NCBI RefSeq assembly: GCF_000813125.1
Contig: NZ_BASE01000106.1
Span: 24,421 to 88,420, forward strand
Origin: Mesobacillus selenatarsenatis SF-1
GTDB lineage: Bacteria; Bacillota; Bacilli; Bacillales; Cytobacillaceae
Reading direction: 5' to 3'
DNA: 64,000 bases
Under the pieces are notes generated by a model. That model was not told where the DNA came from. It worked only from the letters and a program-made list of their open reading frames with translations, and did not search any database. Shown here piece by piece: positions 33,379 to 41,745 of the stretch (position 1 is its first letter; each line of letters starts with the position of its first letter). Both the position numbers and the translations under genes were made by a program.

Positions 33379-36300
33379 TTATGCTTTATCCACGTCTACG
33401 AATACGTCCTGCTGTGCCGGGCCGCCAATCAGTAAGTCTGCAAGGTAGCCTTCGAAATAGCTTCCATCGCGGTCAGACAAGGCATTGACTGAGAAGCCCA
33501 GTCCGCGCGGTTTTGCGTAACCTGACTCTTCATGCAGCGGCTTGTTGAATTCGTAGTTTGTGTGCCCGTATTTTCCGGCGGGCTCGATTGTTTTGCCGTC
33601 GACTTTTACTGCTTTCGAACCATAAGCATCATGGCCAAAGCTGAAGTTGGCTCCGACGACACCCGGCTTGATGCCTGGAGTAACGAGCGCACGGCCCTTC
33701 ACTTTAGAATTGTTGGATGAGATGTAAATCTCGTCGTCCGTCTTGATGCCTTTTTTCTTTGCGTCGATCGGGTTGATCCACAGATAGTTTTCCGGTTTCA
33801 CTTCACGGAGCCATGCATTTCCTTCTGTGCGGTGCGTTGCCATATTCCTTGATTTCCAGTTGATGAACTGCAGCGGCTTGTTTGGCTTGTAGACTTCCCC
33901 GTCGTAAGTCTTGATTTCCTCTGCTACCGGTACGCCTTCAAAGAACTTGCCTGTGTAGGCACTCTTGAAGCCTGCAGCTTTTTCATCGTAAAAATAAACC
34001 TGTTTTGCCCATTGATACTTGAGTTTGTTGCCGATATATTCATCGCCTGCTGCCTCAAAGCGTCCGCCGCGATTCAATACATAGACGACTTTCTTCCATT
34101 CATCCGGTTTAACGGCATCTTTCAGCTTCTGGATGTCAAAATATTTACCGAGCGCTTTCTGCCTTGCTTTTTCAAAAATCGCCAGCTCTTCGGCATTTGC
34201 GTCCTTAACTGGTTTCTGGCCATCAAAGGCAATGTTTGCAATCCTTTTTAAATAGTAGTCTTCAGGCGTGTGTATCCCCGATCCGTCAGCGAGAGCATTA
34301 TCGCCAACACCTGGCAGGCCCATTCCTTTTAGCAAATCGATGTACACTTGTTCAGTTGGACGCGCGTCAGGAACTACTCTCGTCACCGGCTGGATGACAC
34401 CTGCGAATTTATGCTTTAGGATCGGGAAGATATCCTCCGCGTTCCAGCTTTCAAGGTAAGCAAGGTCCGGTAAAATAAAGTCTGCGTACTTTGAAGTCTC
34501 GCCGATAATTACGTCCGATGCTACAACAAGTTCAACAACTTTTGGGTCCCTGATGAACTTGGCCTGCATTTCTGATCTCGGTCCAGCCATGACCGGTGAA
34601 GTCCTGTTGATCAGCAATGCCCTGATTTTGTATGGATAGCCCTCTGCTGAGCTTGGAAGGACGTCATGGATCAGTTTATTTCCAAACGGGTACCATGGGC
34701 GCTTCGCAGGATAGCCATCTTTAGCGAATAATGATGTTTTTTCGTAAGGAACCTTATGCCGTGTGACCGGGATTCCCCAGCCTTTGTTTGCGTTCGGCAC
34801 CGTTACTAGATCGTATTTCCCTTCGGTTGCTTTGTACTTGGCGCCAAGTACTGTGTCGCCGCCTTTCCAGTCATGGTTACCGACAAGGTGGTTGAGCATA
34901 TTGATTGCCCTCACGCTGTAGTAGCCATTCGTGTGCATGGCTGGTCCTCGGTAAGAATGGATGCCGACCTTCTTGCCGTGGGATGTGAATTCACGGGCAA
35001 TCTGGACAATCTGGTCAACTGGCACATCTGCCTGCTTTGCGTATTCTTCGATTGATTTTTCCATAACTCTGTCTTTAAAAATTCTGAAGACGGATTTTAC
35101 TTCTATGCCATTAATCGTTGTAGCGATATCAAGCTCGCCATTTCTAGCTTTTGCATGTGAAACAGGCTTGCCGTTTTCGATGACCACAAACTCCTCGCCG
35201 CCGATTCCAAGGTCCTGTGCGCGGACGAACGGGCGCTTCTTATCCCCGACATTAACTAGGAAAGATGCATCGCTCCATGTTGTTTCTCCATCTTCATTTG
35301 CAGCTTCCTGGTTAGGGTTGCGAAGATAAATATCATCATGGCGATTGTTCTCAATAATCCAGCGGCACATTGCCATCGCAAGCGCGCCGTCGCCGCCCGG
35401 TTTTACCGGTACCCAGACATGCGCTTTCTCTGCTGTTTTGCTGAAGCGTGGATCGATGACGACCATTTTCATGCCGCGATCGATTGCGTTCGTGATTTGT
35501 GGAGCAAATGTGGTCGGCCCACGGTTTGCCACCATTGGGTTTGTTCCCCAGACGATAACCATTTCTGCGTTATCATAATCCGGAATCATGCGCTTCTTCG
35601 GCTTTTCGGAATCATGTGAGCGGACATTACCCATAACGCTTGTAATACCGCAATAACCCCCATGATCATAGTAGTTCGCCGTACCTAAGCTGCTTGCTGC
35701 GAGACGCTCGATGAATTCACGTCTATGTCCTGCCATGACAGCGATCTGATTCGCTTTTGGTCCAAGGTCCGGATGGTTCGTATCAATCAGGACATCCTTG
35801 TATTTTTTATCGAATTCAGCCTTTGTCATCTCTCCTGCTTTCTGCTTATCCCAATCAGCCATGACCGCTGCTTCCGGAACGTATTTCCACATTTCTTTCA
35901 ACCCAGGTGTGCCAAGATCTTTACTGCCCTCAAGGATTTCCTTGTAAGCCTCTTCCCAGCTGACTGTTTTCCAGACGCCGCTTCCCCTCTCGCCAACGCG
36001 CTTCAACGGTTTCTGGATCCTGAATGTATCGTAGTTCGTCTGGATGCCGGCCTGCCCTTTCAAGCAGGTACGCCCGCCGCGGAGACCGCGTCCATTTTTC
36101 GCGACATCGCCAGTACCTTTTACAGCCTGTGATACCGGAGTATCGTAGTTGATATGGCCGATTTGTACCATGTTAATCGGGCTGTACTGGTTTCCGGCAA
36201 TCTTGCGGACGATGGAGGAGTAAGCCCCGCCTGCAGCTCCGGCTGTGATATATGTTTTGATCGTACATGTCGCATTACACTGCTGACATGATGTGAAAAT

Positions 36301-36477
36301 GACATTTTCAGCTGTATAGTTCTGGTAATCGGTGCCGGTTCCGTGTGGCTCATCAATCCAGACATCGCCCATTACCTGCTTGATTGGCCCAACGAATGCC
36401 GGACCGACAAACGCTACCGCTCCGAGCGTTCCAAGCGCTTTTAAAAATCCACGCCGTTTCATTGGTTTATTTTCCAT
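33379..36477 (-). CDS. srdA: Tat-exported molybdopterin reductase catalytic subunit (SrdA/TtrA-like)
   Basis: A 1032-residue DMSO-reductase-superfamily enzyme. Twin-arginine signal KRRGFLKALG at residues 7-16; 4Fe-4S cysteines 64, 67, 71 and 138; probable Mo-ligand Cys276 in DHGGYCGITS; molybdopterin-binding segments such as VIWGTNPM and LLINRTSPVMAG; C-terminal dinucleotide-binding domain from about residue 890. It would act outside the membrane, reducing a terminal acceptor. Order B-C-A and length point to respiratory selenate reductase SrdA of Bacillus (Mesobacillus) selenatarsenatis or to tetrathionate reductase TtrA; thiosulfate/polysulfide reductases are less likely. Overlaps the srdC-like gene by 11 bases; GAGGTGAG upstream. 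Confidence 0.88.
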   Translation of the reverse strand: MENKPMKRRGFLKALGTLGAVAFVGPAFVGPIKQVMGDVWIDEPHGTGTDYQNYTAENVIFTSCQQCNATCTIKTYITAGAAGGAYSSIVRKIAGNQYSPINMVQIGHINYDTPVSQAVKGTGDVAKNGRGLRGGRTCLKGQAGIQTNYDTFRIQKPLKRVGERGSGVWKTVSWEEAYKEILEGSKDLGTPGLKEMWKYVPEAAVMADWDKQKAGEMTKAEFDKKYKDVLIDTNHPDLGPKANQIAVMAGHRREFIERLAASSLGTANYYDHGGYCGITSVMGNVRSHDSEKPKKRMIPDYDNAEMVIVWGTNPMVANRGPTTFAPQITNAIDRGMKMVVIDPRFSKTAEKAHVWVPVKPGGDGALAMAMCRWIIENNRHDDIYLRNPNQEAANEDGETTWSDASFLVNVGDKKRPFVRAQDLGIGGEEFVVIENGKPVSHAKARNGELDIATTINGIEVKSVFRIFKDRVMEKSIEEYAKQADVPVDQIVQIAREFTSHGKKVGIHSYRGPAMHTNGYYSVRAINMLNHLVGNHDWKGGDTVLGAKYKATEGKYDLVTVPNANKGWGIPVTRHKVPYEKTSLFAKDGYPAKRPWYPFGNKLIHDVLPSSAEGYPYKIRALLINRTSPVMAGPRSEMQAKFIRDPKVVELVVASDVIIGETSKYADFILPDLAYLESWNAEDIFPILKHKFAGVIQPVTRVVPDARPTEQVYIDLLKGMGLPGVGDNALADGSGIHTPEDYYLKRIANIAFDGQKPVKDANAEELAIFEKARQKALGKYFDIQKLKDAVKPDEWKKVVYVLNRGGRFEAAGDEYIGNKLKYQWAKQVYFYDEKAAGFKSAYTGKFFEGVPVAEEIKTYDGEVYKPNKPLQFINWKSRNMATHRTEGNAWLREVKPENYLWINPIDAKKKGIKTDDEIYISSNNSKVKGRALVTPGIKPGVVGANFSFGHDAYGSKAVKVDGKTIEPAGKYGHTNYEFNKPLHEESGYAKPRGLGFSVNALSDRDGSYFEGYLADLLIGGPAQQDVFVDVDKA

Positions 36478-37759
36478 TATGGCTCACCTCGTCAGAAGTT
36501 TCTTCGATTGGCAGCAGCAGCTCGCCGAATGAGTAGATTAATAGTCCCATCGCGACAACGCCGACACTTACCATCCATTCCTTGATTGTCGGTGCGTAAT
36601 TGCCCCATGGCAGTTCGTGGAACACAGGCACCACCAGTGGAGGCAGAACGATATTGAAGCGGACGCCGATGATTCCGATGACGATCAGGACAGCGGCTGC
36701 GAGCAATGCGTTTACGTTCTGGCTTGTTTTTTTCCAGAAAACAATTGTGATCGGTATGACTGCTCCAAGGAACATTTGCACAATCCAGAACGACCACGCT
36801 TTTTCACTGGCCATCATCGTTGCCAGTGTATCGAGGTGCTCTGTCTCAAGACCGTACCAGCCAATCAGATATTCATAGAATTGAAGGCCAAGGTCGATGA
36901 TCAGGAAGCCGACCATCAGTTTTGCCAGCGATACAACCATTCCTTGGTCAATTGGCTGCTTCTGCACCTTTTTCTTGATGATGTACATCGCTAAAAGAAG
37001 AGCCGTTCCCGAAACCATCGCGGATACGACGAAGATGATTGGGAATAAAGCTGTATGCCATGCCGGGCGTGCTTTTACAACAGCAAAGATGGTTCCAGTT
37101 CCGCCGTGGACCCCGAGGATCGCCAGCGGAATCCCGATTGTGCCGAGGATTTTCATCCACATATGGTCTCGCTTTTTCGTTGCAGCGTTGATGGTTGCAT
37201 TCTTGAAGGTGATTAGTTTTGCAACAAAACCCTTCATTGTGTTCGTTTTTGCAGCGCGTACAAGGTCCTCCCTCATCGCGATATATAGCTCTACTGCTAA
37301 AAGACCGATGTATACGAGATAAAAGTGGACTTCCCATGCAAGCGGTGAAGTGACATTCCAGTAGATGATTGCGTTAAGCATACGCTCCGGGCGTCCAAGG
37401 TCCATCAGGACGAATGTCAGCGCTACGATCATACAGACTATAGCGGTAAAAAGCGCCGCCTTTCCGACTCTCTCGTATTCTTCCATCCCAAAAACATAGA
37501 TCAATGTCGACAACAGGAACGAACCCGCACTCAAGCCGACAAAGAAAATATAGAATGCGATCCATGCTCCCCAAGGGGTGATGCTTGAAAGATTCGTTGC
37601 TGCCAAGCCTGTGATGAAACGTTCTACGATGAAATACCCGCCTATTAAGAATGCAATTGTCAGAGCAGATATCCATATTTTAAAAGCTTTTGATACTTGC
37701 AGATTTATTTTCGTTTTTGATGTACTTTTCTCTTTTAAATCAACCGCAAGATTGGCCAT
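36467..37759 (-). CDS. srdC: NrfD/PsrC-family quinol-oxidising membrane subunit (SrdC-like)
   Basis: A 430-residue protein with about ten membrane helices (SSITPWGAWIAFYIFFVGLSAGSFLLST early; IIGVRFNIVLPPLV late). NrfD-type subunits anchor the complex and pass electrons from menaquinol to the Fe-S subunit. Start ATG 37759 lies eight bases from GGAGG; the ATG at 37765 is too close. It sits 12 bases after the Fe-S gene and overlaps the catalytic gene by 11. Confidence 0.9.
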   Translation of the reverse strand: MANLAVDLKEKSTSKTKINLQVSKAFKIWISALTIAFLIGGYFIVERFITGLAATNLSSITPWGAWIAFYIFFVGLSAGSFLLSTLIYVFGMEEYERVGKAALFTAIVCMIVALTFVLMDLGRPERMLNAIIYWNVTSPLAWEVHFYLVYIGLLAVELYIAMREDLVRAAKTNTMKGFVAKLITFKNATINAATKKRDHMWMKILGTIGIPLAILGVHGGTGTIFAVVKARPAWHTALFPIIFVVSAMVSGTALLLAMYIIKKKVQKQPIDQGMVVSLAKLMVGFLIIDLGLQFYEYLIGWYGLETEHLDTLATMMASEKAWSFWIVQMFLGAVIPITIVFWKKTSQNVNALLAAAVLIVIGIIGVRFNIVLPPLVVPVFHELPWGNYAPTIKEWMVSVGVVAMGLLIYSFGELLLPIEETSDEVSHNGK

Positions 37760-37771
37760 CGCCATTCCCTC

Positions 37772-38659
37772 CTATCTTAAATAAATTACGTTCGGATGCG
37801 TTCCAAGCTCTTCCTTCAAGCGGAATGCTCTAGGACTCGCAGCAAGCTTTGATACAACACTGTTCGGGTCACTGATGTCGCCGAAGAAGCGAGCATCTCC
37901 AATGCAGGTTTCCACGCATGCCGGCTCTTCGCCTCTTTGCAGACGATGGAAACAGAAGCTGCATTTACGGACCGTGCCGATTGGTGTCTTGCCTTTTTCA
38001 CGGTTGCCGCGTTCGACGCCATATTCAGGACTTGTCACGTCATTAGCTCCCTGCATTTCCTGCTCATAGCTGTCGCCAAAATCAAATGAACGCGCTCCAT
38101 ACGGACAAGCAACAATGCAGTAACGGCAGCCGATGCAGCGGTCATTGTCGATCGCGACAATCCCGTTTTCCATTTTATAAGTCGCTCTCGTCGGACAAAC
38201 CTGCGCACATGCTGGTTTGTCACACTGCATGCATGGCCTTGGAAGGTTGACAGCCTTGATGTTCGGGAACTCGCCTTCAAGTGATTCCATGACGACATTG
38301 TAGGAGATTCCAGGCGGCGTCCTGTTCTCTGCCTTGCAGCTGACCGTACAAGTATCACAGCCAACGCATTTTTTCAGGTCGATGACCATCGCCCATTTCG
38401 GACCGTCACCCTTCCTGATGTCTGGTCCATCAGCTGATGCATAATAGTTGCCGAATTCCTTAGTAAGTGATGAAGAATAAACTTTATGGAAGTCTTCTAT
38501 TTTCAGTTTGCCGCTGATGACCTTCCTCGCGTCGCGTGCCATGTTCAGGCCAAGCTCTGTGTCATACTGTGATTCATCCATTTCTTTCCTGGCATCAGGC
38601 ACCATCTTGTCGACGATTTTATCGTAATCTACCTTTTTCTCATTTGAAAAAAGACCCAT
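37772..38659 (-). CDS. srdB: Four-cluster ferredoxin-type electron transfer subunit (SrdB-like)
   Basis: A 295-residue protein. Residues 1 to about 90 form an extra N-terminal region without cysteine. Four 4Fe-4S ligand sets follow: C98-C101-C104-C108, C143-C146-C151-C155, C175-C178-C181-C185 and C233-C236-C248-C252. It moves electrons from the NrfD subunit to the molybdenum subunit. No Tat signal, so it must hitch-hike with the catalytic partner or stay inside. GAGGTGAG lies upstream. Second gene of the operon, after tatA. Confidence 0.92.
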   Translation of the reverse strand: MGLFSNEKKVDYDKIVDKMVPDARKEMDESQYDTELGLNMARDARKVISGKLKIEDFHKVYSSSLTKEFGNYYASADGPDIRKGDGPKWAMVIDLKKCVGCDTCTVSCKAENRTPPGISYNVVMESLEGEFPNIKAVNLPRPCMQCDKPACAQVCPTRATYKMENGIVAIDNDRCIGCRYCIVACPYGARSFDFGDSYEQEMQGANDVTSPEYGVERGNREKGKTPIGTVRKCSFCFHRLQRGEEPACVETCIGDARFFGDISDPNSVVSKLAASPRAFRLKEELGTHPNVIYLR

Positions 38660-38684
38660 TTTTTACTCACCTCTTTTTATGCAT

Positions 38685-38894
38685 TTAGATTTCCTTTTTG
38701 ATTTCCTTAATTTCTTTGATGTCGTCTGCGATATCGTCGGTAATATCGCTTGTCAGTTCACGAGTCGATTTCTTGAATTCCTTCAGCGTCTGGCCGAACG
38801 CCCTGCCGATTTCCGGAAGCTTTTTCGGACCAAAAATGATCAATGCCAATGTGAGTATTAATATCAAGCCGGGAATACCAATATTGGATAGCAT
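38685..38894 (-). CDS. tatA: TatA/TatE twin-arginine translocase subunit
   Basis: A 69-residue protein: one membrane helix ([16 protein letters not shown]), the conserved [22 protein letters not shown] amphipathic segment, then a charged tail of Asp/Ile/Lys repeats ([19 protein letters not shown]). TatA forms the export pore of the Tat system. As first gene after the sigma-54 promoter it is probably dedicated to the Tat-dependent reductase of the same operon, as TatAd is to PhoD in B. subtilis. No tatC lies nearby. Confidence 0.9.
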   Translation of the reverse strand: MLSNIGIPGLILILTLALIIFGPKKLPEIGRAFGQTLKEFKKSTRELTSDITDDIADDIKEIKEIKKEI

Positions 38895-38936
38895 AATGCC
38901 ACATCCTTTTTATATTTTTTTCTTGCTTATATATAA

Positions 38937-38953
38937 TGCAAGCTGCGTGCCAA
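38937..38953 (-). promoter_or_regulatory. Sigma-54 promoter of the tatA-srdBCA-torD operon
   Basis: On the minus strand TTGGCACGCAGCTTGCA matches the -24/-12 consensus TGGCAC-N5-TTGC(A/T) at every position. It lies about 43 bases before the tatA start, giving a leader of about 30 bases. An NtrC-type activator with GAFTGA is encoded just upstream, which this promoter class requires. Confidence 0.92.
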
Positions 38954-38964
38954 CTTTTTTGGCA
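38948..38964. promoter_or_regulatory. Inverted repeat overlapping the -24 element
   Basis: TGCCAA, five bases, TTGGCA: perfect 6-5-6 palindrome covering the -24 box. It could be a repressor site blocking sigma-54 polymerase, or chance reuse of the TTGGCA box. Confidence 0.4.
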
Positions 38965-39039
38965 TGTGTTGTTTTGGAATCTTGGTGTGCTAGTATTCCT
39001 TGTGGGAGTAAGGCTGCGGGATTCGTGACACTTTTGTGA

Positions 39040-39086
39040 ACAGAAAAAAGCGACTGAAACCGAATTTCCGGGTCGGTTTCAGCCGC
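39040..39086 (-). terminator. Terminator of the NERD gene
   Basis: GCGACTGAAACCGA (39050-39063) pairs with TCGGTTTCAGCCGC (39073-39086) with one mismatch, followed by TTTTTTCTG on the minus strand. It insulates the sigma-54 promoter from the upstream gene. Confidence 0.9.
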
Positions 39087-39092
39087 TGGTTG

Positions 39093-39161
39093 TGTGCCAT
39101 TTTGTCAGGGTATTGCAATTTTGGCATGTGACATTTTGGCATGGTGTGCAGGAATGGCATG
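39093..39161. promoter_or_regulatory. Cluster of TTGGCATG half-sites, possible activator-binding region
   Basis: TTGGCATG occurs at 39121 and 39136, ATGGCATG at 39154, and an inverted TGCCA at 39093; TTTTGGCATGTG also occurs at 38958. The cluster is 155-225 bases upstream of the sigma-54 box, the usual distance for NtrC-type enhancers. No direct evidence. Confidence 0.35.
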
Positions 39162-39178
39162 GGTTGCAGATTGGAGGC

Positions 39179-40156
39179 TTAACCCCATAATGGAATACTT
39201 TTACCAGGGGTATAGATTCTCCCTTTCTTCTCACCGGATATGTTCAGATCCAAATGGGACAGCATTCTCCTCGCCTGGTGAATTGAGGATATTCCTAGGA
39301 AATCCCTAAATTGTCCGTTAGTAATCGACTGACCATTAATGAGAAAGTAATCTTTTAAAGCAGCAACATGGGCATCCCTTGAAGTATGGCCACATCTCTT
39401 ACACCCCCATAGGCTATGAAATCTTTCCATGCCAAATGTATTGCAGGCGGGACACTCAACTCCTTTCTGCAATTCACCATAAGGAAGATTCAATGCATCT
39501 AAGTCTGGTATATATGGTTTATGTTTTTTGAGTAAAAGCTTAACTATTTTCTTAGCCTCTTGATCCGATATTATCTCTTTTTGATATTTTTCAAGGTAAG
39601 GATTGATTTTATAGAAGATGCCGGGGGACTTGAATACTCTTTGGCTAACTTCTTTGTTTTGGGTTGGATTTTTGATAATGGCTTGTGAATGGGTGATGGC
39701 AACGAACGGTTCTAACGGAGGCGGTGAATATTGATGACTGATTAAAAATGCTTTCAGTTGACGTGCTTGGATTTTCGTCTGGAGAACTGGATCAGGGTAT
39801 ACCTTTTCATTATCATTTAAATATTGGATCATTTGATTGAATTCAGGATAAAACTCCAGCGTTCCTGCATAATATTTTGAATCAATTAGTATGATTAATG
39901 AGTTTGAGATTAATAAGGAGTCTATTTGAAAGTGGGTATCGTTGAAGGGGATCCTGATATCGTTCAAAATGGTAAACTTAGAGTGGTCAATTTGAGAGAT
40001 ATGGTAATCTAATTCTTTTTCACCTTTGTAACCTGCCCGTTTCCGGGATAGTTTGTTCTCGAATTCTGCTTTTCGTGGATGATTTACCGGTAATCGCCTT
40101 ATTATTGCCTCATAAATCTCTATTTCTTTTGGAATGGATCGATTTTTCGCTATCAA
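39179..40156 (-). CDS. NERD (nuclease-related) domain protein
   Basis: A 325-residue protein. The NERD domain is about residues 45-160 (GYKGEKELDYHISQ, FQIDSLLISNSLIILIDSKYYAGTL, with the Asp and Asp-x-Lys of PD-(D/E)xK-like folds). A zinc ribbon follows (CPACNTFGMERFHSLWGCKRCGH, about 234-256), then a helical DNA-binding-like end (FRDFLGISSIHQARRML). Probably a DNA-binding/cleaving protein; biological role unknown. TTG at 40156 has AAGGAG eight bases upstream; the GTG at 40165 would have none. It separates the sensor operon from the reductase operon and has AT-richer codons than its neighbours. Confidence 0.82.
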   Translation of the reverse strand: MIAKNRSIPKEIEIYEAIIRRLPVNHPRKAEFENKLSRKRAGYKGEKELDYHISQIDHSKFTILNDIRIPFNDTHFQIDSLLISNSLIILIDSKYYAGTLEFYPEFNQMIQYLNDNEKVYPDPVLQTKIQARQLKAFLISHQYSPPPLEPFVAITHSQAIIKNPTQNKEVSQRVFKSPGIFYKINPYLEKYQKEIISDQEAKKIVKLLLKKHKPYIPDLDALNLPYGELQKGVECPACNTFGMERFHSLWGCKRCGHTSRDAHVAALKDYFLINGQSITNGQFRDFLGISSIHQARRMLSHLDLNISGEKKGRIYTPGKSIPLWG

Positions 40157-40222
40157 AAGCTTCACTCCTTCTTTGTAATGCTCTTATTATTCGATATTTA
40201 AGCTTAAATTACCTTCTAATTT

Positions 40223-40382
40223 ATTGGTGAACATTTTTATTGGCGGAGTTCACAGTTTTATTGGCGATTATTTCAATTTATTGGCGAAAATAAATTTTTA
40301 TTGGCGATTTCACTCTATTTATTGGCGAAAATCAAAATATATTGGCGAACTGGAAATTCCGAGCGTTTTTTTCCAGTTCGCC
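40223..40382. repeat. ATTGGCGA tandem array 2 with 13-bp terminal hairpin
   Basis: ATTGG(C/T)G units start at 40223, 40239, 40260, 40280, 40300, 40321 and 40341 (spacing 16, 21, 20, 20, 21, 20). The last unit is part of a perfect stem: GGCGAACTGGAAA (40344-40356) with TTTCCAGTTCGCC (40370-40382). It lies between the response-regulator stop and the NERD start, both minus strand. Confidence 0.93.
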
Positions 40383-40404
40383 GCTTGCCTTCAAACATAA
40401 TCTC

Positions 40405-41745
40405 CTAATCTCTCAACCCATATTGATCGATTTTCCGGTACAAATTCCGCACGCTGATGCCCAGCACGTCGGCCGCCTTTGTTTTGTTCCAGTTCATCTG
40501 CTTCAAGGCATTTTCGATGTGGACTTTTTCGACTTCTTCCAAAGAGCATAATGGAGAAAGCCGAACTTCTGCCTCAGCCTTGGTTTTCTCAGTGTGAGGG
40601 AGAAGTAAATCCTCTGCTCCGATCATGCTTCCTTTAGATAACAGGACACCGCGTTCAATCAGGTGGCTTAGCTCCCGGACATTTCCCGGAAAATCGTAAT
40701 CTTCAAGGGCAGCGAAAGCTTCACTCGACAGTCGCTTCGATGGGTCTTTCGTTTTCCCGATGAAGTGCTCAATCAATGCTGGCAGGTCTCCCTTCCGTTC
40801 ACGCAGCGGCGGAATCGTCAGCTTTACGACATTCAACCGGTAATACAGATCTTCGCGAAAACGTCCTTCAGCTACTTCTTTTTCCATGTCGCGGTTCGTG
40901 GCGGCAACGACGCGGACGCTAACATGCCGCTCCCGGACGTCACCCACTCGACGGAATTCGCCTGTCTCGAGGAAGCGCAGCAATTTTACCTGCAGCGCCA
41001 ATGGCATTTCGCCAAGCTCATCCAAAAACAATGTGCCGCCTTTCGCTGCTTCGACAAGGCCTTTTTTATCCTGGCTCGCTCCAGTAAAAGCACCGCGGGC
41101 ATGGCCGAACAGCTCGCTTTCCAACAGATGCTCAGGGAGTGCACCCGAATTCACCGGCACGAATGGTTCATCTGCACGGCAGCTCCAGTAATGGAGTGCT
41201 TTCGCAAACAGCTCCTTGCCGGTGCCGCTTTCGCCCTCAATCAGGACCGGCACCTCGCTGTCAGCAATCCTTCTCGTCATTTCAAGCACTTCTTTAAAAT
41301 TGACACTGCCGCCAATGATATTGAACCCATTATGCTGGGCGATGATTTTTTTCATAGAGTCATTCTTTTCTTTTAGCGCTTTATTTTCCGCAGCCTTTCC
41401 AATCGTCAGTTCCAATTCTGATAGATTATAAGGCTTGGTAATATAATCGAAGGCGCCCACCTTCATCGCTTCAATTGCGGTATCAATTGTCCCGTGCCCG
41501 GTCAAAATCAGCACCTCGATATCTGGCTGGACATTCTTGGTTTTTTTTAAAAGCTCGATACCGTCCATACCAGGCAGCCTGATATCATAGACACCGATGT
41601 CGTATTCATTCTTTTTCACAAGTTCAAGGGCATCTTCGGCCGTGCCAGCGCTGTCCACGTCAAATCCCTTGCGCTTGAGCCTTCTTACCAAAAGCTCAAG
41701 CAAATCCTGTTCATCGTCAACGACTAACAATCTTGTTGCTGACAT
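40405..41745 (-). CDS. Sigma-54-dependent NtrC-family response regulator
   Basis: A 446-residue protein. Receiver domain residues 1-120 with phosphoacceptor Asp54 (YDIRLPGMDG). AAA+ domain follows with Walker A GESGTGKE, the sigma-54-contacting GAFTGA loop and Walker B TLFLDELGEMP. C-terminal Fis-type helix-turn-helix: MNWNKTKAADVLGISVRNLYRKI. Start ATG at 41745 has GGAGGTG nine bases upstream and overlaps the kinase gene by 29 bases. It surely acts with the kinase and most likely drives the sigma-54 promoter at 38937. Confidence 0.95.
   Translation of the reverse strand: MSATRLLVVDDEQDLLELLVRRLKRKGFDVDSAGTAEDALELVKKNEYDIGVYDIRLPGMDGIELLKKTKNVQPDIEVLILTGHGTIDTAIEAMKVGAFDYITKPYNLSELELTIGKAAENKALKEKNDSMKKIIAQHNGFNIIGGSVNFKEVLEMTRRIADSEVPVLIEGESGTGKELFAKALHYWSCRADEPFVPVNSGALPEHLLESELFGHARGAFTGASQDKKGLVEAAKGGTLFLDELGEMPLALQVKLLRFLETGEFRRVGDVRERHVSVRVVAATNRDMEKEVAEGRFREDLYYRLNVVKLTIPPLRERKGDLPALIEHFIGKTKDPSKRLSSEAFAALEDYDFPGNVRELSHLIERGVLLSKGSMIGAEDLLLPHTEKTKAEAEVRLSPLCSLEEVEKVHIENALKQMNWNKTKAADVLGISVRNLYRKIDQYGLRD

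Noticed and set aside
33379..36477. Arsenate reductase (ArrA) or nitrate reductase identity for the molybdoenzyme
   Set aside because: Subunit set with NrfD anchor and four-cluster protein in B-C-A order and the residues around Cys276 fit Srd/Ttr-type better; nitrate reductases have different partners. Not formally excluded.
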